The notes under the pieces are model-generated. The model had not been told where the DNA came from, did not search any database, and saw only the letters and a program-made list of their open reading frames with translations. The position numbers and the translations under genes were made by a program. From Clostridia bacterium (lineage in GTDB: Bacteria; Bacillota; Clostridia; TANB77; CAG-508), in assembly GCA_022792395.1 (NCBI GenBank), contig JAAWAX010000040.1:1-34353 (forward strand): 34,353 bases of DNA, in the 5' to 3' direction. This document shows, piece by piece, positions 1 through 6,907 of this stretch (position 1 is its first letter; every line of letters begins with the position of its first letter).

Positions 1-444
1 ATAAAAGATACAACTGGAGCAGTAAAAAGTGTAAATGACCTAAATTTAGCAATTAAAGATTTTGAGCATTATGCTTTTGAAACAAGACAAGAAGTTTCTT
101 CTCTAAAATATCAATTAGAGCAAAAAGATGATGAAATACACTCACTAAAAAAGGAACTATCCACTAAAGATAAGATTATAGAGAAATTACGAACTGAAAA
201 GGAAAGTCTAAAAGAACAATTACAGAAATTTAAAGGCTTTTGGCATAGTATTATGAGCCATTTTCACAAGAGAATTTGCTATAATAAAGATAATAACTAC
301 AAGATTGTTAGTGATGATTTATATAAAAATGGAATATTTGACAATAACGATAATGAAATTGCAAATAACACTAGAAGAGTAACTATACCAAATGAAAATA
401 AGCAAAACAAGAATAGAAAGAAAAATAATGATACTAGATTTTAG
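1..444 (+). CDS. C-terminal part of a mobilisation/relaxase-type (Mob/Pre) protein, 5' truncated by window edge
   Basis: The reading frame is open from base 1 to the TAG at 442-444 and gives 147 residues with no start inside the window. The first about 75 residues are charged, Lys/Glu-rich and heptad-like (coiled coil). They are followed by a FKGFWHSIMSHFHKR segment and a polar Asn-rich tail. A long coiled coil ending in such a segment is typical of C-termini of plasmid recombination/mobilisation proteins on integrative mobilisable elements, and the next gene, a TnpV-like one, fits that context. The catalytic relaxase part would lie upstream and is not visible. The assignment rests on architecture and neighbourhood, so the family is an inference. 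Confidence 0.6.
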   Translation: MKDTTGAVKSVNDLNLAIKDFEHYAFETRQEVSSLKYQLEQKDDEIHSLKKELSTKDKIIEKLRTEKESLKEQLQKFKGFWHSIMSHFHKRICYNKDNNYKIVSDDLYKNGIFDNNDNEIANNTRRVTIPNENKQNKNRKKNNDTRF

Positions 445-461
445 AAGGAGGAATTTTAGAT

Positions 462-851
462 ATGGAAAACGAATTACCAAAAACAAAAATTGATGAAAGA
501 ACAGGGATTGAATATTATTTAGAGGGAGATTATTATTTACCTAATATTGTAGCACCAAGACAACAAAAGATTATATTAAATAAATATGGAAGAATGAGAT
601 TAAAATTTTTGAAAGAACACAAGAAAGCTGAATATACTATAATGATTATGAACGGAACACTAAATACACACTTAAAAGAAATACAAGAAACGGCACATAA
701 TAGAGTACAACAAATTATTAACGATTTTAAGGCTAAAAGCGATTTGACAGAAGATATGAAAAATACAGATATGTTCTATTGGGTAGGAGCTATGAACTCT
801 ATTAAAGCACAAGCCGAAGAAATTGTTTTGAGTGAATTGATTTATGTTTAA
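462..851 (+). CDS. tnpV: TnpV-like transposon-encoded protein
   Basis: A 129-residue protein preceded by an AGGAGG ribosome binding site, 17 bases after the Mob-like gene. It has the layout I associate with TnpV proteins of Tn4451-like and conjugative/mobilisable elements of Firmicutes: an early YYLEGDYYLPN segment, LNKYGRMRLKFLKEH, LNTHLKEIQETAHNR and a C-terminal MNSIKAQAEEIVLSELIY. TnpV proteins accompany serine-recombinase transposons and their exact role is not established. There is one out-of-frame CGG (AAC GGA) and no in-frame CGG. Together with the upstream gene it marks the right side of a mobile element. Confidence 0.8.
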   Translation: MENELPKTKIDERTGIEYYLEGDYYLPNIVAPRQQKIILNKYGRMRLKFLKEHKKAEYTIMIMNGTLNTHLKEIQETAHNRVQQIINDFKAKSDLTEDMKNTDMFYWVGAMNSIKAQAEEIVLSELIYV

Positions 852-890
852 AAATTATTCACTTTTATACATAATGTACTCCATATAAAT

Positions 891-919
891 TTGCAATTTT
901 ATGTAAAATATAGTATAAT
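891..919 (+). promoter_or_regulatory. Sigma-A type promoter upstream of small membrane protein
   Basis: TTGCAA at 891-896 and TATAAT at 914-919 are separated by 17 bases. This is a strong match to the housekeeping consensus. It would give a leader of about 120 bases before the gene at 1049, which includes a small GAGGAagtaTCCTC hairpin near 975-987. Confidence 0.65.
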
Positions 920-1048
920 CTTACTTAAGAAAGATTTTTTTATAACTTAATTCCTGTATTCACTAATTAGTGGAGGAAGTATCCTCGTACTTTTTGGTTT
1001 AACATATATAACAAGAAAACGACAATAAAAGAAAATGGAGGATTTATT

Positions 1049-1300
1049 ATGAACGATGAAAAAAAGATGAACAGTTTAAGGACACTAGTTCGGAATATCA
1101 AATTTATACCTATGATTCCCCTGATATTCATTGAAATGCTTGCAGTAGGACGTGTGCTTTTGAGTATCTGGATTTTGCTATTAATTACCATTGAATTGGT
1201 TTTAAGTGGAATTTTAAAAGACAGTAAAGGAATTGCTGCAGGTAGTGCGTGGTATGTATTATGGTTAATTGCTTTAATTGCAAACTTGTTCAGAATTTAA
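1049..1300 (+). CDS. Small membrane protein of unknown function (mobile-element cargo)
   Basis: An 83-residue protein with a good GGAGG site at 1037-1041, seven bases before the ATG. The N-terminal 18 residues are polar and basic. Two or three hydrophobic spans follow (about residues 20-58, then a GSAWYVLWLIALIANLF segment near the C-terminus). I do not recognise the family. It contains an in-frame CGG (1091-1093, residue 15). A +1 shift there would end the protein after seven more residues, so if the gene is functional CGG must be read as a normal sense codon. This is the only in-frame CGG in the window that does not repair a frame, and it lies in DNA that looks horizontally acquired. Confidence 0.55.
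   Translation: MNDEKKMNSLRTLVRNIKFIPMIPLIFIEMLAVGRVLLSIWILLLITIELVLSGILKDSKGIAAGSAWYVLWLIALIANLFRI
1091..1093 (+). other. In-frame CGG that does not behave like the others (counter-example)
   Basis: The codon context is GTT CGG AAT. Skipping the C gives GGA followed by six sense codons and TGA, which would destroy the 83-residue protein. It is either a normal Arg codon in a foreign, not yet adapted gene or a sign that the gene is no longer expressed. It matters as the test case for the CGG recoding hypothesis. Confidence 0.6.
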
Positions 1301-1373
1301 TCATCCAAAAAAGATAATTATTTCTTTTTCCTCGTAAGAGGTTTCTTTTTTTATAAATTTTCTTATGATTTTA

Positions 1374-1401
1374 TTGCAATTTATAAAAAATATGATATAC
1401 T
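1374..1401 (+). promoter_or_regulatory. Sigma-A type promoter of a small RNA unit
   Basis: TTGCAA at 1374-1379 and TATACT at 1396-1401 are spaced by 16 bases. Immediately downstream there are hairpins and an intrinsic terminator but no open reading frame, so this looks like the promoter of a short non-coding RNA. Confidence 0.55.
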
Positions 1402-1407
1402 TTAATA

Positions 1408-1527
1408 AATTGATTGATATTTGTATCAATCGTCAAGAGAGCCAGAAAAAGTTGTAGATAACTACGCCAATGGCTCCATAGAAAAAGCGAGAAAATATTG
1501 AAGTATCAATGTTTTCTCGCTTTTTTA
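1408..1527 (+). ncRNA. Candidate structured small RNA, about 120 nt
   Basis: Three consecutive hairpins lie between a promoter and a T-run with no ORF. The first is GATTGATA/TATCAATC (1412-1431, four-base loop). The second is an irregular stem closed by GAGCC (1439-1443) and GGCTC (1472-1476) with an inner GTAG/CTAC tetraloop hairpin (1454-1465). The third is a long terminator stem (1482-1526). The sequence GTATCAAT occurs both in the first hairpin and in the terminator stem, so the 5' arm of hairpin one could pair with either, which would allow a switch between folds. I do not recognise a known RNA family. It could also be the attenuator of a lost downstream gene. Confidence 0.45.
1482..1527 (+). 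terminator. Intrinsic terminator of the small RNA
   Basis: AAAAAGCGAGAAAA (1482-1495) pairs with TTTTCTCGCTTTTTT (1512-1526). The inner ATTGA/TCAAT pairing extends the stem and a T-run ends it. Confidence 0.75.
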
Positions 1528-2035
1528 TATATTTTTATGTTAAAAATAAGAATGCAGTATTTTCAAGGCTTTTAGAAGTTAAAAATGCAAAAAATAATTT
1601 TATATGGGTTAAAATTGGGTTAAAATGAAAAAATCATTGTGTTAAAAATGAGTTAAAATAGAAAATAAAATTAATTGTAGAACTTTATTCTGTGGTGTTA
1701 TAATAGATATAATGATATGTTATCTGAAAAACTAGATAAAACAAAAGCAACAGAATTACAAATAATATTAATAGATATATTAAATGATTTAATACACGAA
1801 TATTGATTTTGTTAATACCAATCTATTAATATTTTATTGTGTATTATATAATAATTAAATGAAATGTTATAAAATTATTACCAAAAAATAAAAAATGAAT
1901 TGTAAAATTTTATTTTGTTCGCTTGTATTTTATAATTAAATAATGTGTAGTATTAAATATAGGAAATGAGAAAAAGCAGTATGGGTGTTACCACTTTACA
2001 TACACAGTTTTTACTGTGAGAATGGAGGTGGTGCT
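1528..2035. other. Gap of about 500 bases in the mobile region: AT-rich repeats and a tiny ORF remnant
   Basis: No convincing gene is visible. At 1576-1660 there are about five imperfect copies of RGTTAAAAT in direct orientation, an iteron-like arrangement. At 1717-1806 a 29-codon frame (MLSEKLDKTKATELQ...) can be extended upstream without an ATG. It lacks a ribosome binding site and looks like the end of a deleted gene. A TATAAT box at 1931-1936 is a possible -10 for the toxin gene at 2036, but its -35 is weak. Confidence 0.4.
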
Positions 2036-2149
2036 ATGATAGAATCAGTATTAATTCAATTAGTATGGCTATTATTCTTCGGACTTATAGCAGTTACAGT
2101 CGTAGCATTTGCCTTAATCATAATATTGGTTATTATTTTGAGCAAATAA
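2036..2149 (+). CDS. Small hydrophobic type I toxin (holin-like/Fst-like)
   Basis: A 37-residue peptide beginning MIESVLIQLVWLLFFG, which is one transmembrane helix with almost no charged residues until the terminal Ser-Lys. The ATG follows a strong GGAGGTGGTGCT ribosome binding site (2024-2035). Small single-span peptides with such a site, an overlapping antisense RNA and a hairpin directly after the stop are typical of type I toxins that insert in the host membrane. The GTGGTGCT of the binding site (2028-2035) is perfectly complementary to AGCACCAC at the base of the 3' hairpin (2153-2160) and partly to ACCAC at 1990-1994, so the site can be masked. The exact subfamily is uncertain. Confidence 0.65.
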   Translation: MIESVLIQLVWLLFFGLIAVTVVAFALIIILVIILSK

Positions 2150-2192
2150 AAAAGCACCACGTACACTTTCGCAGAGCTATGTGGTGTTTTAT
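2150..2192. terminator. Bidirectional terminator shared by toxin mRNA and antisense RNA
   Basis: AAAGCACCAC (2151-2160) pairs with GTGGTGTTTT at about 2180-2189. The stem is preceded by an A-run and followed by T-rich sequence, so it can work in both directions, as in convergent type I toxin-antitoxin loci. Confidence 0.65.
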
Positions 2193-2238
2193 CTAAAATT
2201 TTTAGGTAGCACACATTTCTGTGGCTCTCATTTTCTAT
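2150..2238 (-). ncRNA. Candidate antisense antitoxin RNA
   Basis: A consensus promoter on the minus strand (2245-2273) points toward the toxin gene, and a bidirectional terminator lies at 2150-2192. Together they predict a transcript of about 90 nt that converges with the toxin mRNA at its 3' end. The extent is inferred from the promoter and terminator. Confidence 0.55.
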
Positions 2239-2244
2239 ACTATA

Positions 2245-2273
2245 ATTATACACAGATTTTTAATTTTTGTCAA
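2245..2273 (-). promoter_or_regulatory. Consensus sigma-A promoter for the antisense RNA
   Basis: On the minus strand, TTGACA (complement of 2268-2273) and TATAAT (complement of 2245-2250) are separated by exactly 17 bases. This is a perfect consensus promoter that would drive strong leftward transcription toward the toxin gene. Confidence 0.75.
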
Positions 2274-2414
2274 ACATATTTTTGACATTTCAGCATTTAA
2301 TGTAGCTATCAATAAATTAAGAAAATTAAATCAAGAGCAAAAAACACCAATTTATTATAAAAGAGCAAAAAAGAATGAAGGAGAAGTTATTATCATAAAT
2401 AAATAGGAGAAAAA

Positions 2415-3677
2415 ATGAAACAAAGAATAAGTAATAAAAGTATAATGTCAGTACTTTTATTTGTACTACCATATATTATAGTAGAATTTACAAATATAAT
2501 ACTAATAACGATTGATAGAGCATTATCTAATTCTATTGGTACAACTGCAATTATAGTATTTGCTTCGCTTATAAGTTTGGATTCTGCAATAAATACTGTA
2601 CAAGAATGTATATCACAATCACATAGTATTGTATTATCAAGAGATAGAAAAAATAATAATAGCATTAATACGGTAGCTATTTTTTTACAAATGTCTAGTA
2701 GTATTATTATATCTTTAATAATATTTATATTTGCTAATAAACTAACTTATATTTATACTTTAGAAAATGATGCTAGAAATATTTTAACATATCTATTAAA
2801 ATTAAAGGCAATTCAATTACCGATTTTAGCAATAAGTCATATACCAAAAAATGATTTAAAAATAAAAGGCAAAACAAATCTTATACTGATTTCAACAGTT
2901 ATATCTTCATTATTTAATATTCTCGGAGATATAATAAGCATTAAATTGGGATTTAATGAGGTTGGAATATATGTAGCCACAATTATATCTACACTTATAA
3001 ATACAATTTTATTATTCATATTTTCGAAATATAAATATAGAAAAATAAGAATGGTATATATAAAAGACATAATTAACCATGCAAAAGATTTATTATTTAA
3101 TAAAGTAATTCAAAAATTTGCATACATTTTTCTTGAGAGTATATCAAGTTCTTTTGGTACTGATGTTTATGTTATAGTATGTGTATGTTCGGCTGTTGTA
3201 CAAGTGTTATTACAATTAGCAGAAGGATACTATACAGGACTTTTAGTTTCTTATGCAGATTCGATAGAAAATAAAGAAAAAAATCTATTAGGAAAAGTAA
3301 ATAAAATTACAATTTACTCTTTAATGTTTTCACTAATATTTTTTATTATTATTCCATATCCAGCTTGGTATTTTTTGGGGAGAAGTGTTCCTTGGAGTGA
3401 ATGTGGTATATATGTTTATTTGTACTCAACTGAATTTTTTACGTATATTCTTAATAATAACTATTTAGCATATTTATCTGCTAATAAAGATACAAAAGCT
3501 ATTAGATTAACTTCATTTATTGGTGGCATATGTATAAGAATACCATTACTTTGCCTAATAAAATATTTCAATATTGGACTTGTTGGTTTAGGATTAGTTT
3601 GTACTGGTGATAGGCTTGTTAGAACCATATACTTAAAATCCTATATTAAGAATAATAAAAATCTATATAAGAATTAA
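2415..3677 (+). CDS. MATE/flippase-like multispanning membrane transporter
   Basis: A 420-residue, very hydrophobic protein with about twelve predicted membrane spans and a basic C-terminal tail. MATE-like traits are the early LPYIIVEFTNIILITIDRA helix region, an ISSLFNILGDIISIKLGFNEVG segment (the N-x-x-x-D pattern typical of helix 5) and the internal two-fold layout. MATE proteins export drugs or other small molecules using Na+ or H+ gradients, and this divergent member has no known substrate. A GGAGA site at 2407-2411 lies just before the ATG. The gene is extremely AT-rich with no in-frame CGG. The neighbouring toxin locus and mobile DNA suggest accessory cargo. A polysaccharide flippase is an alternative reading. 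Confidence 0.7.
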   Translation: MKQRISNKSIMSVLLFVLPYIIVEFTNIILITIDRALSNSIGTTAIIVFASLISLDSAINTVQECISQSHSIVLSRDRKNNNSINTVAIFLQMSSSIIISLIIFIFANKLTYIYTLENDARNILTYLLKLKAIQLPILAISHIPKNDLKIKGKTNLILISTVISSLFNILGDIISIKLGFNEVGIYVATIISTLINTILLFIFSKYKYRKIRMVYIKDIINHAKDLLFNKVIQKFAYIFLESISSSFGTDVYVIVCVCSAVVQVLLQLAEGYYTGLLVSYADSIENKEKNLLGKVNKITIYSLMFSLIFFIIIPYPAWYFLGRSVPWSECGIYVYLYSTEFFTYILNNNYLAYLSANKDTKAIRLTSFIGGICIRIPLLCLIKYFNIGLVGLGLVCTGDRLVRTIYLKSYIKNNKNLYKN

Positions 3678-3759
3678 AACAAATTATAGAATACATACTG
3701 ATAGTATAAAAGATAAAATGGACTGTGCGTACTGATATAAATTCATTTCATTATCTAAT

Positions 3760-3791
3760 AAGAGATTTAGTCTTAAACAACTAAATCTCTT
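3760..3791. terminator. Terminator hairpin between convergent genes
   Basis: A 12-bp perfect stem, AAGAGATTTAGT (3760-3771) with its complement at 3780-3791, and an 8-base loop. It overlaps the stop codon of the minus-strand gene at 3781 and lies after the MATE-like gene, so it probably serves both. Confidence 0.65.
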
Positions 3792-4614
3792 TAAAAAATT
3801 GATATTCATTACCTGATACAGTTTTTCCTTTATAAACATAACCATTATAAATACCACCATTATCATCATCTAAATGTACATTTAATTTCATATTATAAAC
3901 GAATTTTTGATTTAAGTTATTAATAATATGAATTTTAAAAGATAGTGTATAATTAATATCTTCTAAATTGATATTTGCTTCTTGTAGAACTTTTCCATTA
4001 AAAGAAATAGTATTAGCATCTTCAGAAACAGCATAATTGGTTAAAATGTCTTTATTCATATATCCTAAAGAAATAGGATTAGAACAATCAGTATAGAAAG
4101 TAGGGTTAGCATAATCATTATTCTCATTCTCTGAATTAGTATTTATAATATTAAAATCAATTCTATTGTTTTCAGCTTCTTCTATCTTTTTGTATTTACC
4201 AAAATCTAAAGGATTTTTATAATTTAAAATTTTAGTTCCTATATCAGCATCAGAAGTTGCTACTATATTATCAATATATAACTGTTTAATTGTATTTTCA
4301 TCTGTTAATTCAGAAGAAGTATTGGTATTATCAAGATAGATAGAAATATCTGTATATTGACAAATACTCATATCTTTTAAAGATTGGTCTTCTGAATTGT
4401 CAATAGCATTAGCACTACTGTATAACAATATTTTTTGAATATTAAAAATAGGATTTTCATTTTCATCTGAAATTTCTATCATTTCATTTGCAAAATTATT
4501 TCTAGCAAATACCACAGAAAATACTAAATTATAATATAGAAGAAATACGATAAATAGAGCTATAATTAAAATAGTAAAAAGTAATTTTTCATTTTTTATT
4601 TTAAATTTCTTCAT
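3781..4614 (-). CDS. Unknown membrane-anchored extracytoplasmic protein
   Basis: A 277-residue protein. Residues 1-9 are basic (MKKFKIKNE), about 10-35 form one hydrophobic helix, and the remainder is acidic, Asn-rich and probably outside the cell. No catalytic motif is recognised. The C-terminal third (INYTLSFKIHIINNLNQ... NGYVYKGKTVSGNEYQF) looks beta-rich. The gene starts 15 bases after the glucosaminidase gene on the same strand, with an AGGAGG site (complement of about 4620-4625), so the two are probably co-transcribed and may act together at the cell wall. There is no in-frame CGG. Confidence 0.6.
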   Translation of the reverse strand: MKKFKIKNEKLLFTILIIALFIVFLLYYNLVFSVVFARNNFANEMIEISDENENPIFNIQKILLYSSANAIDNSEDQSLKDMSICQYTDISIYLDNTNTSSELTDENTIKQLYIDNIVATSDADIGTKILNYKNPLDFGKYKKIEEAENNRIDFNIINTNSENENNDYANPTFYTDCSNPISLGYMNKDILTNYAVSEDANTISFNGKVLQEANINLEDINYTLSFKIHIINNLNQKFVYNMKLNVHLDDDNGGIYNGYVYKGKTVSGNEYQFFKEI

Positions 4615-4629
4615 TATTTACCTCCTATA

Positions 4630-5997
4630 TTATTGAAGTCTATTATATAGTGTTTCCATATAGTTATATACTTTTTCATGCCATTCAGGATCACTAGCAT
4701 AGCGAGTATTAACACCTTTTAAAGTAGGACCATTGTAATACCAAGCAGCAGCCGTTTCTCCATCATAAATTTTAGTACCAGATGGGTTTAAATAATATTT
4801 AACTAAAGATTTGGCAACGGTTTCAATTCCTTCTACATAATTTTCAAATTCAAAAGAAGATTCATAAGGTGTTGCATCATAAGACCCATAACCAAATAAG
4901 TTTTTCTTATCCATAGCAATTTGAGAAGTTCCCCAACCACTTTCGTGAATAGCAATGGATGCTAAGAAAATACCATTAATATTATATTTCTTTTCTGCAT
5001 TGTAGAAAGCAGTATAGTTATCTTGAAATATTTTATTTTTATCATTTGGAAGATTAGTAAATATTTTTTTGTAGTCATTTAAAGTCAAACCACTTGTTCT
5101 ATTTAATTCCATATCAAGATTTATCTTAATTAAAATTCTTTGTATTCTATTCTTTTCAATAATATTTGGCATAGTGTAAGATGAAGTTAAATTAGAAGTT
5201 TTGATATAGCCTTCTATATTATCAAAAGAAACTTTACACCATTCTTCACTAGGTAATTCTAATAATTTAACATCCAAATAGTTTTTTACTTCTGCAACAT
5301 CATTAGAAGAAATATCTGGAGTTTCTTTTAAATTATCAGTAGTAACTAAATACATAATATCCCCAATATGTACTTTATGTTTTGCTAAAAATTCAGAAGT
5401 ACCAATATTGACTATTTTGGAAATTGGTTCTACTAATTTTTCTTTACTTAAAATAATTTCTTCTACAAAATTTCCGCTTTCATAAGTTTTGACAGCAGTT
5501 ACGTTTTCTTTTCCAGGAGTACCTTCTTGTTCTATAATTTCTTCTCCTTTTGGAAGAGTAGGATTATTATTATATTCTGTCATAAATTCAATTTCTCGCT
5601 CTTCCGTAACTTGTTCTTTTACTCTATCCATATCAGCATTTTCAGAAATAATACTTTGTATATTCAAACGATGACGATTTAATTCGTATTCTGATATTTC
5701 TTGTAAAGTATCTTCTTTCGCATAACTTTGTGTAAAAGAGGTGTTTTTTGGAAATAAGACAGCTAGACCAACAATTAAAATACCACAACCCACTATAATA
5801 TGTGAAAGTTTTAAATCAGAGTTTTTATTAGAATTGTTTCTGTGGAAATGAAAAGTAAAGTTCTTTTTTACGTTGGTAGATTTAGGCGGTGGTTTAGGTG
5901 GTTCATAATTTTCCTCACTAGTAGTTTGAACTCTTTGTATCTCTTGTAATTCTTTAAATACATCAGATAAGTTTCTGTTATTGTGATTATCTAACAT
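4630..5997 (-). CDS. Membrane-anchored N-acetylglucosaminidase (GH73-type) autolysin
   Basis: A 455-residue protein with a cytoplasmic Pro/Asn-rich N-terminus (1-64), one transmembrane helix about 65-83 (LSHIIVGCGILIVGLAVLFP), a middle extracytoplasmic region of about 250 residues with an SH3-like stretch (WCKVSFDNIEGYIKTSNL), and a C-terminal glucosaminidase domain. That domain contains LASIAIHESGWGTSQIAMDK with the catalytic Glu in HESGWG, NLFGYGSYDATP, and WYYNGPTLKGVNTRYASDP. Family enzymes cleave GlcNAc-beta-1,4-MurNAc bonds of peptidoglycan. The type II anchoring suggests a role in cell separation or wall turnover. It is the first gene of a two-gene operon with the unknown protein downstream. 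Confidence 0.85.
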   Translation of the reverse strand: MLDNHNNRNLSDVFKELQEIQRVQTTSEENYEPPKPPPKSTNVKKNFTFHFHRNNSNKNSDLKLSHIIVGCGILIVGLAVLFPKNTSFTQSYAKEDTLQEISEYELNRHRLNIQSIISENADMDRVKEQVTEEREIEFMTEYNNNPTLPKGEEIIEQEGTPGKENVTAVKTYESGNFVEEIILSKEKLVEPISKIVNIGTSEFLAKHKVHIGDIMYLVTTDNLKETPDISSNDVAEVKNYLDVKLLELPSEEWCKVSFDNIEGYIKTSNLTSSYTMPNIIEKNRIQRILIKINLDMELNRTSGLTLNDYKKIFTNLPNDKNKIFQDNYTAFYNAEKKYNINGIFLASIAIHESGWGTSQIAMDKKNLFGYGSYDATPYESSFEFENYVEGIETVAKSLVKYYLNPSGTKIYDGETAAAWYYNGPTLKGVNTRYASDPEWHEKVYNYMETLYNRLQ

Positions 5998-6036
5998 AAT
6001 TTTTCTCTCTTTCTTTGTTTAAAATAATACACATTT

Positions 6037-6065
6037 ATTATACATGAATCGTTCAAACTTGTCCA
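6037..6065 (-). promoter_or_regulatory. Promoter of the glucosaminidase operon
   Basis: On the minus strand TGGACA (complement of 6060-6065) and TATAAT (complement of 6037-6042) are separated by 17 bases, about 40 bases upstream of the start codon. Confidence 0.55.
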
Positions 6066-6149
6066 TAAAAATAAGGAAAAAAATATTGGGATTTTATAGC
6101 AATAATTTTTTTCCACAAATTGTAAACTATTTTTGTTTTTCTAATTCTA

Positions 6150-6177
6150 TTGCAAAATTCACAAAATAGTATATAAT
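6150..6177 (+). promoter_or_regulatory. Promoter of rnc
   Basis: TTGCAA (6150-6155) and TATAAT (6172-6177) are separated by 16 bases. The rnc ATG lies about 45 bases downstream behind an AGAGGTGG site. Confidence 0.6.
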
Positions 6178-6222
6178 ATAGTTAAATAAGCAATAGTAAA
6201 TCTAGAAGAAAAGAGGTGGAAT

Positions 6223-6892
6223 ATGCAAAAAGTAGAAGAAAGTATTCGGATATGAATTTCAAGACAAAAATTTATTAAACAAAGCTTTTACGCATACATC
6301 GTATGCCTATGAAAATAATCTAGAGAGTAACGAAAAATTAGAATTTTTAGGAGACAGTATACTAGAATTTATATCCAGCAAGTATTTGTACCAAAATTAT
6401 CCAAAACTAAAAGAAGGAGAAATGACTAAAGTTAGAGCAACTGTAGTTTGTGAAAAAAGTCTGTATAAAATAGCTAAATTGCATAATTTTAGTGATTTCT
6501 TATATCTTGGAAAATCGGAAAGAAAGACAGGAGGAGAAAATAGACCAGCCATTTTAGCCGATAGTGTAGAAGCGGTAATAGCAGCCATTTATTTGGATGG
6601 GGGAATAGAAGAAGCAGAAAAATTCATCATACAGAATTTAAAAGATGAAATTGAATTGGCAACTAAACATGTAGGAGATAGAGACTATAAAACAGTACTA
6701 CAAGAAAAATTACAAGAACATGGAGAAGTGAAAATTGAATATGAAATAACCAAAGAAGAAGGACCAGACCATGATAAAAAATTTGAAGCACAAGTAAGTT
6801 GTAATGGAAAGATTTTAGCAAAAGGACAAGGAAAAAGCAAAAAAGAAGCACAAATGGGGGCAGCCCAAAAAGCATTAGAAAATTTAAAATAG
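6223..6892 (+). CDS. rnc: Ribonuclease III, read through a +1 shift at CGG
   Basis: RNase III cleaves double-stranded RNA in rRNA maturation and mRNA turnover. The gene starts at ATG 6223 behind AGAGGTGG. After eight codons the frame reaches ATT CGG ATA TGA, which would end translation at once. Skipping the C of CGG gives Gly9-Tyr-Glu-Phe, the usual start of the RNase III domain, and an uninterrupted protein of 222 residues, normal for the family. The nuclease signature NEKLEFLGDS (36-45, with E40 and D44), a second acidic pair in DSVEAVIAA, and a C-terminal double-stranded RNA binding domain (about 154-221) are all present. Without the shift only the part from an internal ATG at 6386 could be made, lacking the catalytic signature. 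The radical SAM gene follows after 15 bases. Confidence 0.9.
6247..6249 (+). other. CGG +1 recoding site 1 (rnc)
   Basis: ATT CGG A: in frame, codon 9 of rnc, with TGA two codons later in the zero frame. Skipping C restores Gly in the conserved I-G-Y-E-F. Confidence 0.85.
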
Positions 6893-6907
6893 GAAAGAGG
6901 TCAATCT

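Noticed and set aside
967..1191. Minus-strand ORF opposite the small membrane protein
   Set aside because: It is a shadow of the plus-strand gene, which has the good ribosome binding site; the hydrophobic look is shared by complementarity.
2221..2406. 61-residue ORF between the toxin locus and the MATE-like gene
   Set aside because: It overlaps the antisense promoter, has no ribosome binding site and has no recognisable features. It may contain a remnant, but I do not call it a gene.
6247..6260. Stop-codon driven frameshift as in prfB
   Set aside because: prfB needs a slippery CUU and a UGA in the A site. Here the A-site codon is CGG and most sites have no nearby stop.
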